DNA of 12,627 bases from Limiplasma sp031549415 (lineage in GTDB: Bacteria > Bacillota > Clostridia > Christensenellales > Aristaeellaceae): NCBI GenBank assembly GCA_031549415.1, contig JAVBPU010000021.1, positions 1-12,627 of the forward strand. Reading direction: 5' to 3'. Under the pieces are notes generated by a model. It did not search any database, was not told the origin of the DNA, and saw only the letters and a program-made list of their open reading frames with translations. Positions within the stretch are counted from its first letter, which is position 1. Every line of letters begins with the position of its first letter. A program made the position numbers and the translations under genes. Of the stretch, positions 7,443 through 12,627 are shown piece after piece.

Positions 7443-8057
7443 ATGCCGTTGATTGCCCTGGAATGCGTACCGGTGGGGGATGTGGAGACGAACTGTTACC
7501 TGGTGGAAAACCGGGAAACCGGGGACGTGCTGATTGTGGACCCTGGCGCGGAAGCGGAGAAGATCATTCAGGCTGTGGGCAGCCGTACCCCTGTGGCGGT
7601 GCTGCTGACCCATGGGCATTTTGACCACCTGGGCGCGGCGGACGCGGTTTGCGGGCAGTATCACATCCCGTTGTATGTCCACGAGCTGGACCTGCCCAAG
7701 CTCACCGACCCCAAGGGGAATTGCAGCCAGCGGTTTGGCTACCGGGTGGTGGTACGCACCCCCGGCCAAGGGCTAAAGGACGGCCAGGTGTTGCGCCTGG
7801 GGGGCATGGAGGTGACGGTGCTGCATACCCCCGGCCATAGCGCGGGCAGTTGCAGCTACCTGTTGCCGGAGGGCCAGGGCGTGCTCACCGGAGATACGCT
7901 GTTTGACGGCGGCTACGGAAGAACGGATTTTGAGGACGGCAGCTTTGCGGCGCTGAAGGCGTCTTTGCGAAAGCTGCTGTTTATGCGGCCCCGTCGGGCT
8001 GCCTACCCGGGGCATGGGGGCAGCACGGTGGCCGGCCAGGACGAGGAAAGCCTATGA
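7443..8057 (+). CDS. Metallo-beta-lactamase-fold hydrolase (glyoxalase II-like)
   Basis: This 204-residue cytoplasmic hydrolase has the full dinuclear metal set of the MBL fold: HGHFDH (His57, His59, Asp61, His62), HTPGHS (His132), GDTLF (Asp151) and PGHG (His191). Sequence and length are closest in style to the YcbL/YqgX-type hydroxyacylglutathione-hydrolase-like proteins, whose natural substrate in Firmicutes is not settled; glutathione thioesters are unlikely in an anaerobe without glutathione. The start is set by AAAGGAG at 7428-7434, 8 nt upstream. The C-terminus after PGHG is short (about 13 residues). Its stop overlaps the hemZ start in ATGA, so the two genes are probably translationally coupled. 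Confidence 0.92.
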   Translation: MPLIALECVPVGDVETNCYLVENRETGDVLIVDPGAEAEKIIQAVGSRTPVAVLLTHGHFDHLGAADAVCGQYHIPLYVHELDLPKLTDPKGNCSQRFGYRVVVRTPGQGLKDGQVLRLGGMEVTVLHTPGHSAGSCSYLLPEGQGVLTGDTLFDGGYGRTDFEDGSFAALKASLRKLLFMRPRRAAYPGHGGSTVAGQDEESL

Positions 8058-8059
8058 TG
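8043..8059 (+). promoter_or_regulatory. Overlapping stop/start between MBL hydrolase and hemZ
   Basis: GAGGAAAG (8043-8050) precedes two consecutive ATG codons at 8054 and 8057. The first overlaps the upstream TGA as ATGA; the second has a better Shine-Dalgarno spacing (6 nt against 3 nt). Either start gives nearly the same protein (487 or 486 residues), made by reinitiation or a weak site inside the upstream gene. Confidence 0.6.
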
Positions 8060-9517
8060 CAGTTGCGTGTGGGGCTGTGTACGCCGTTGCCGCGCTTTGC
8101 CAATGAGCTTTGCGACGTACTCAAGCTGTTTTATGCGGTGGAGGCCTTTGCGGTGAACCCGGAGGGGCAGGCCTTGGAGCCTCTTCGCCATACCTTTGCG
8201 GAGGAAGAGGGCCGCTGGGACTGCGCCTTTGCCTTCCGGGGAAAGGAAGCCCGGCGCAGCCTGGCCATCCCCAGGAACCTGGAGGAGGACCGCCGGGCCA
8301 TCGTATGGAAGCGCCTGCAAAAGCGCCTTTGCAAGCTGACCCTGTATGACCTCTGCAAAGAGCTGACGGGCCATCATCCCCCCTGGGGGTCGCTGACGGG
8401 CATCCGGCCCACCCGGTTGGTGTATGAAAACATGGCCCAGGGCCTTTCCCTGGACCAGGCCGCCGCCGCTTTGACCCAGGAGTTTGACCTGCTGCCGGAG
8501 AAGGCGGAGCTGTTGCGGCGCATTGTGGCCGTGCAGCAGGGCCTGCCCCTGCCCCAGGAGGATGAGGCGGATGTGTACATCTCCATCCCTTTTTGCCGCA
8601 CCCGCTGCGCCTATTGCTCCTTTCCGGGAGAGGCGCTGGGGAGGGAAGCAGAGACCCAGGCGTACCTGGAAGCCCTCTTTACGGAAATGGAGGCTTCCGC
8701 CCGCCTGATGGGGGAGCGGGGCCTACGGCTGCGGGCCTTGTACATCGGCGGAGGCACCCCCACAGCGCTCCGGGAGCCGGAGTTTGAGGCATTGATTGCG
8801 AAAACGGCCCATCTGTTCCCCGGCGCGCTGGAATGTACCGTGGAGGCGGGCAGGCCGGATACCATCACCCAGGGCAAGCTGAGCACCCTGAAACAGTACG
8901 GCATCAGCCGCATCAGCATCAACCCCCAGACCATGAATGACCAAACCCTGCGCCTCATAGGCCGGGACCACAGCGCGGACCAGACACGACAAGCCTATGC
9001 CATGGCCAGAGAGATGGGCTTTGCCAACATCAATATGGACGTGATCGCGGGACTGCCCGGGGAGGGAATCCAGGACTTTGCCCAGACCTTGGCGGAGATC
9101 CAGGCCATGGCGCCGGACAGCCTGACGGTGCACACCTTGGCCATCAAGCGTTCCAGCCGGCTGAACCTGGAAGGGGCGGCCTTGCCCCAGGCCCAGGTGG
9201 CAGCCCAGATGGTGGCCCTGGCGGAGCAGGCGGCCAAGAGGCTGGGCATGGAGCCCTATTATCTCTACCGCCAGAAATATATGGCGGGGCAGCAGCAAAA
9301 CGTGGGCTACGCAAGGCCCGGAATGGCTTGCCTGTACAATGTGGATATCATGGAGGAAAACACCTCCATCCTGGCCATGGGGGCGGGGGCCATCAGCAAG
9401 CGGGTGTTTCCCGATCGGGAACTGCGCATTGAGCGGGCCCCCAATGTGAGCGATGTGGCGGTGTACGTGCGGCGGGTGCAGGAAATGATGGACAGGAAGA
9501 GCCTGCTGTTTGTGTAA
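8054..9517 (+). CDS. hemZ: Radical SAM coproporphyrinogen III dehydrogenase-like protein HemZ
   Basis: HemZ is the Firmicute branch of the HemN/HemW radical SAM group, named for anaerobic coproporphyrinogen III oxidation; that activity is not firmly shown for most members, and a HemW-like heme chaperone or other role is possible. The 487 residues start with a family-specific region of about 170 residues that includes WGSLTGIRPTRLVYE. The radical SAM core follows, with CRTRCAYC (Cys181, Cys185, Cys188, the [4Fe-4S] ligands) and YIGGGTPTAL. The C-terminal PYYLYRQKYMAG and GYARPGMACLYN segments separate HemZ from HemN and HemW. It is the last gene of the recJ operon. No other heme biosynthesis gene is in the window. 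Confidence 0.93.
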   Translation: MMQLRVGLCTPLPRFANELCDVLKLFYAVEAFAVNPEGQALEPLRHTFAEEEGRWDCAFAFRGKEARRSLAIPRNLEEDRRAIVWKRLQKRLCKLTLYDLCKELTGHHPPWGSLTGIRPTRLVYENMAQGLSLDQAAAALTQEFDLLPEKAELLRRIVAVQQGLPLPQEDEADVYISIPFCRTRCAYCSFPGEALGREAETQAYLEALFTEMEASARLMGERGLRLRALYIGGGTPTALREPEFEALIAKTAHLFPGALECTVEAGRPDTITQGKLSTLKQYGISRISINPQTMNDQTLRLIGRDHSADQTRQAYAMAREMGFANINMDVIAGLPGEGIQDFAQTLAEIQAMAPDSLTVHTLAIKRSSRLNLEGAALPQAQVAAQMVALAEQAAKRLGMEPYYLYRQKYMAGQQQNVGYARPGMACLYNVDIMEENTSILAMGAGAISKRVFPDRELRIERAPNVSDVAVYVRRVQEMMDRKSLLFV

Positions 9518-9624
9518 AAACCAGCGGGATGCTGGACTCCATTGGCTACGCTCCTGGCTGCGCATCATCAGGAAAGAGGCGCAACCGGTTCTGTATATCA
9601 AAGGCAGTCTGAAAGAAGTTCACG

Positions 9625-9650
9625 AAAGAAACCCACAAAAGAAACCCACA
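9625..9650 (+). repeat. 13-bp perfect tandem duplication upstream of glpK
   Basis: AAAGAAACCCACA occurs twice head to tail (9625-9637 and 9638-9650), and the following AAAGG begins a third partial copy that merges into the glpK Shine-Dalgarno (GGGAGGG, 9654-9660). It lies in the 149-bp gap between hemZ and glpK. It could be a slippage product or a repeated binding site in the glpK leader. The rest of this gap shows only a 5-bp hairpin (CCAGC/GCTGG, 9521-9535) and no clear promoter. Confidence 0.85.
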
Positions 9651-9666
9651 AAAGGGAGGGCGCTTT

Positions 9667-11160
9667 ATGGACAACCGGTTTTTGGTGGCGCTGGACCAGG
9701 GAACCACCAGTTCCCGCGCCATCGTGTTTGACGCCAGCGGGCATACCCTGGCATCCCATGCCATTGAGTTCAAGCAGCATTATCCCCAGCCGGGCTGGGT
9801 GGAGCATGACCCGGAGGACATCCTGTCCACCCAGGTGCTGGCCCTGCAAACCGCGGTGAAACTCAGCGGCGTGGACACCGCGCAAATCGCCGCCATTGGC
9901 ATCACCAACCAGCGGGAAACCACCTTGCTTTGGGAAAGGGAGACGGGCCTTTGCGTGCATCCGGCCATTGTGTGGCAGTGCCGCCGTACCGCGGCCCAGG
10001 TGCAGCGCCTAAAGGATGCGGGCCATGGGGAGACGATCCGCGCCAAAACCGGGCTGGTGCCGGACGCTTACTTTAGCGGCACCAAGCTGCAATACCTGCT
10101 GGACCTGCCCGGCATCCGGGAGCGGGCCCAGCGGGGGGAGCTTTGCTTTGGCACTGTGGACAGCTTTTTGGCCTGGCACCTGGTGGAGGGCCGCCCTCAT
10201 GTGACGGATGCCACCAACGCGGGCCGCACCATGCTGTTTAATCTGCATACCCAGGACTGGGACCCGGAGCTGCTGGACCTCATGGGCATCCCCCGGGAGG
10301 TGTTGCCCCAGGTGGTGGACAGCGCCCAGGTGATTGGCAACCTGCGGGCGGAGATTTTGGGCAGGCCCATTCCTGTGGCGGCCCTGGCCGGGGACCAGCA
10401 CGCCTCCCTTTTTGGGCAGGCCTGCTTCACCCCTGGCATGGTGAAAAACACCTATGGCACCGGCTGCTTTATGCTGATGAACACGGGAGACACGCCCGTG
10501 GCCAGCGAGAACGGCCTGCTGACCACCATGGCCTGGAGGCTTCATGGAAAGCCCACCTACGCCCTGGAGGGCAGCGTGTTCATGGGCGGGGCCACCATTC
10601 AGTGGCTTCGGGACGAGCTGGGGCTCATCGGCACGGCGGCGGAAAGCGAGGCCCTGGCCAAAAGCGTGAACGACACCGCCGGGGTGTTTTTGGTGCCCGC
10701 CTTTACGGGCCTGGGCGCGCCTTACTGGGACATGTACAGCCGAGGCGCCTTGGTGGGCATGACCCGGGGCACCGGCAAGGCCCACATCGTAAGGGCCGCC
10801 CTGGAGGCCATCGCGTACCAGAGCTATGACCTGTACGCCGCCATGGTGGCGGACTGCGGCCACGCCCCCGCCCAGATGCAGGTGGACGGAGGGGCCAGCG
10901 CCAACGGGTTTATGATGCAGTTCCAGGCGGACATTTTGGGCATTCCCGTGGTGCGGCCCGTGGTGCTGGAAACCACGGCCCTGGGCGCTGCGCTGCTGGC
11001 GGGGCTGGGTGTGGGCTTCTATGAAAACAAGGAAGCTGCCGCGGCCATGGTGAAGCCGGATTTGACCTTCCACCCCCATATGGACCTGCACAACCGGGAG
11101 CTGGCCCTGTATGGCTGGCACCGGGCCGTGGAGAGGGCCCGAAATTGGGTGGAGCCGTAA
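9667..11160 (+). CDS. glpK: Glycerol kinase
   Basis: GlpK phosphorylates glycerol to sn-glycerol-3-phosphate with ATP in the cytoplasm, trapping glycerol for catabolism or lipid synthesis. The 497 residues match the family length of about 500. The N-terminal phosphate loop DQGTTSSR begins at Asp10. NQRETT carries Arg83 and Glu84 (glycerol contacts), and TGLVPDAYFSGTK is the usual substrate-side segment. AGDQHASLFGQ carries Asp243, the likely catalytic base. The C-terminal FGGY-kinase half includes QVDGGASANGFMMQ. The segment before AGDQ lacks the HFY/HFF motif whose His is phosphorylated by HPr in Bacillus and Enterococcus. The start follows GGGAGGG by 6 nt. No glpF, glpD or GlpP gene is nearby, and I find no convincing promoter or terminator of its own. 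Confidence 0.97.
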   Translation: MDNRFLVALDQGTTSSRAIVFDASGHTLASHAIEFKQHYPQPGWVEHDPEDILSTQVLALQTAVKLSGVDTAQIAAIGITNQRETTLLWERETGLCVHPAIVWQCRRTAAQVQRLKDAGHGETIRAKTGLVPDAYFSGTKLQYLLDLPGIRERAQRGELCFGTVDSFLAWHLVEGRPHVTDATNAGRTMLFNLHTQDWDPELLDLMGIPREVLPQVVDSAQVIGNLRAEILGRPIPVAALAGDQHASLFGQACFTPGMVKNTYGTGCFMLMNTGDTPVASENGLLTTMAWRLHGKPTYALEGSVFMGGATIQWLRDELGLIGTAAESEALAKSVNDTAGVFLVPAFTGLGAPYWDMYSRGALVGMTRGTGKAHIVRAALEAIAYQSYDLYAAMVADCGHAPAQMQVDGGASANGFMMQFQADILGIPVVRPVVLETTALGAALLAGLGVGFYENKEAAAAMVKPDLTFHPHMDLHNRELALYGWHRAVERARNWVEP

Positions 11161-11241
11161 GAGCCTGTGCCTGCGCCAGGCGTCTCACCAAATTCTAAAC
11201 AAACTTTCACCCGCTCCTTACCGGTTTTGGCCCCTGGCTTC

Positions 11242-11270
11242 TTTTCACGCCTGCCAAACTATGCTATAAT
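11242..11270 (+). promoter_or_regulatory. Promoter of the xpaC–telA operon
   Basis: A perfect -10 TATAAT (11265-11270) carries the extended TG at 11262-11263. The -35-like TTTTCA (11242-11247, 4/6 to consensus) is 17 bp upstream. Transcription would start near 11277, leaving a leader of about 115 nt before the ATG at 11391. Confidence 0.82.
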
Positions 11271-11276
11271 TGATTT

Positions 11277-11390
11277 CGAGCGGGGGAGGGACGGGAAAGC
11301 CGTTTCGGCCTGTTCAGGAAGCCTTGTATTAGCCCGCCAGCTCGGAAGGCCCGCGTTGGCGGCAGCTCATAGGCAAAGGAGCATCCCGGC
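11277..11390 (+). other. Long 5' leader of xpaC with possible stem-loops
   Basis: The predicted leader is about 115 nt and has no convincing open reading frame. Two small inverted repeats are visible: GCCG/CGGC around a TTT loop at 11299-11309, and CCGCCA/TGGCGG at 11334-11339 and 11357-11362. The Shine-Dalgarno AAAGGAG is at 11375-11381, 9 nt before the start. It matches no riboswitch class I recognise and may simply be an unstructured leader. Confidence 0.35.
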
Positions 11391-12275
11391 ATGAACAAAC
11401 AGAGCAAAAAGCCAAAGAAAACCAAGGGGTTGGGCGCGGGCATCATTGCCTTTGGCCTGGTGTTTGCCACGTATTCCGCCATTTTCCATCCCCACAGCCT
11501 GGGCGGGTACATTCTGGCTTTTGTGCTTAGCGGCGTGTTCGGCGCGGTGGTGAAGGTGATGGGGGAAGGGCTGGATTTGTCCGTGAAGGAAAAGATGCCC
11601 AGCAGCCTGCAAAATATCTCCACCGATACCGGGAACCCCGAGGTGGACGCGTTGCTGGCCAAGGGACGGCAGATGATCGTGGATATTGAGGCGGAAAACA
11701 AGCAGATCGCCGAGCCTTCCTTGAACGCCACCTTGCGGGAACTGGAAAACCAGTGCGCGGAGGTTTTCCGCGCGGTGTACGATAAGCCTGCCAAGGCCTC
11801 GCAGATTCGCAAATTTATGGAGTATTACCTGCCTACCACGCTGAAATTGGTGCGGGGCTACCGCACCCTGGGGGAGCGGAATGTGGCCGGGCAGGATTCC
11901 GTGGCCGCCCGCAAGCGCATTGACGAAGCCCTGGGCGTGGTGCTGAAGGGTTGCCAAAAGATGCTGGATAACCTGTACCGGGACGATGTGCTGGACATCA
12001 CCACCGACATTGATGTACTGGAGCAGATGCTTCGGCGGGACGGTTTGACTGAGAGCGACCTGGAGATGGCCGCCCAGCAGGCTAAGCAGGCGGCCCAGAT
12101 CGACAAGCAGGTAACAGCCGCCGCTACCCAGCGGTCTCAGGCAGCTGCTCAGCCCGCTCAAGCAGCTGCCGTGGCAAGCTCGCCCCTGACGGTGGACCCC
12201 ATTTTGGAAAAACCCAGTTTTTATGCCCAGGGCAGCCAAGCTGCGGCCCAGGCCCCCCAAGAGACGAAAGAATAG
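11391..12275 (+). CDS. xpaC: XpaC-family membrane protein (PF10112-like)
   Basis: The 294 residues comprise a basic N-terminus (residues 1-12), two membrane helices (about 13-32 and 38-57) and a cytoplasmic helical domain. YYLPTTLKL at 145-153 and the following heptad-like helices to about 218 match the XpaC family. That family is named for 5-bromo-4-chloroindolyl phosphate hydrolysis, although no catalytic phosphatase motif is visible and the true role is uncertain. The C-terminal tail (about 227-294) is a low-complexity Ala/Gln-rich extension that makes the protein longer than Bacillus XpaC. telA starts 51 bp downstream, the same order as xpaC–yaaN in Bacillus subtilis, so the two probably work together at the membrane. 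The start is supported by AAAGGAG and by a consensus promoter upstream. Confidence 0.85.
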   Translation: MNKQSKKPKKTKGLGAGIIAFGLVFATYSAIFHPHSLGGYILAFVLSGVFGAVVKVMGEGLDLSVKEKMPSSLQNISTDTGNPEVDALLAKGRQMIVDIEAENKQIAEPSLNATLRELENQCAEVFRAVYDKPAKASQIRKFMEYYLPTTLKLVRGYRTLGERNVAGQDSVAARKRIDEALGVVLKGCQKMLDNLYRDDVLDITTDIDVLEQMLRRDGLTESDLEMAAQQAKQAAQIDKQVTAAATQRSQAAAQPAQAAAVASSPLTVDPILEKPSFYAQGSQAAAQAPQETKE

Positions 12276-12326
12276 CATTGCATGCATACATCATCCATAG
12301 AAAACATCAATGAGGAGGATTCCCCC

Positions 12327-12627
12327 ATGACAGAGAACACTAACGACCAGGCCCCCGCCCAGCCCGCCCAGGCTGCCGTTCAAGGCGCAACCCAGGCTCC
12401 TGTGCTGACCTTGGACTCCTCCTCTATGGCCAAGGATAAGGCCATTCTGGAAGAAGCCGTGCAGACCTTGGGGCAAGACGCAGCCCCCAAGGCCGTGGAA
12501 ACCACCCTCAAAGACATGGACACGTCCATGCTCACCGAGGAAGACAAACGCAGCATTCAGGAGTTCGTGGGCAAGATTGATATTGGCAATCCCGACCATG
12601 TGCTGCTCTTTGGCGCGGAAGCCCAAA
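12327..12627 (+). CDS. telA: TelA-family protein, partial (cut by the window edge)
   Basis: One hundred codons are visible and the frame runs open off the right end. The start ATG at 12327 follows GAGGAGG (12312-12318) by 8 nt. Residues 1-26 are an Ala/Gln/Pro-rich head. From about residue 68 the sequence LTEEDKRSIQEFVGKIDI, followed by a VLLFGAEAQ segment, matches the beginning of the TelA/YaaN toxic-anion-resistance family domain. Members are cytoplasmic helical proteins linked to tellurite and envelope-stress tolerance, often paired with XpaC or TerC/TerD-type proteins; the mechanism is not established. The full protein is expected to be about 350-400 residues, so most of it is missing here. 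Confidence 0.85.
   Translation, partial: MTENTNDQAPAQPAQAAVQGATQAPVLTLDSSSMAKDKAILEEAVQTLGQDAAPKAVETTLKDMDTSMLTEEDKRSIQEFVGKIDIGNPDHVLLFGAEAQ

Noticed and set aside
9521..9535. Terminator after hemZ (CCAGC/GCTGG hairpin)
   Set aside because: The stem is only 5 bp and no T-run follows; it would not terminate by the intrinsic mechanism.
9609..9623. Catabolite-responsive (cre) element upstream of glpK (TGAAAGAAGTTCAC)
   Set aside because: It lacks the central CG and the terminal CA of the cre consensus, leaving too many mismatches.
11167..11183. Terminator after glpK (GCCTG/CAGGC hairpin)
   Set aside because: The stem is 5 bp plus two wobble pairs, with no T-tract downstream.

Overview
The window is a gene-dense, GC-rich (visibly about 60% G+C) chromosomal stretch, most likely from a Gram-positive anaerobe of the Clostridia. 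The evidence for that is strong AGGAGG-type ribosome binding sites, sigma-A-like promoters, the Firmicute gene order recJ–relA–dtd–MBL hydrolase–hemZ, and the xpaC–telA pair also known from Bacillus. Genus and species cannot be read from the sequence.

Layout. (1) Bases 1-1440: an unresolved left edge, then a consensus extended -10 promoter driving one gene for a polytopic membrane protein resembling DUF2029/GT87 glycosyltransferases. It ends at a strong hairpin that can terminate transcription in both directions. (2) Bases 1463-2179, minus strand: a single gene for an unassigned protein with a Cys/Trp/Pro-rich head and two tandem fibronectin-III-like repeats. It converges on the terminator. 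(3) Bases 2256-9517: a five-gene plus-strand operon with gaps of 14, 19 and 24 bp and one 4-bp overlap: recJ (single-strand DNA exonuclease), relA (bifunctional (p)ppGpp synthetase/hydrolase), dtd (D-aminoacyl-tRNA deacylase), a metallo-beta-lactamase-fold hydrolase, and hemZ (radical SAM protein of the coproporphyrinogen dehydrogenase-like family). (4) Bases 9518-11160: a 149-bp spacer with a 13-bp tandem duplication, then glpK (glycerol kinase). (5) Bases 11242 to the right edge: a consensus promoter, a roughly 115-nt leader, an xpaC-family membrane protein gene, and the first 100 codons of telA, cut by the window end.

The operon groups housekeeping functions (repair, stringent response, tRNA proofreading) rather than one pathway. 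The xpaC–telA pair probably acts together at the membrane, but its biochemical role is not settled. I see no CRISPR array, insertion sequence, phage gene, tRNA, rRNA or known defence system, and no convincing new multi-gene system. The least explained item is the minus-strand fibronectin-III-like protein. Smaller points of interest are the low-complexity tails shared by XpaC and TelA, the glycerol kinase without the HPr-phosphorylated histidine segment usual in Bacilli, and the possible overlapping divergent promoters upstream of recJ.
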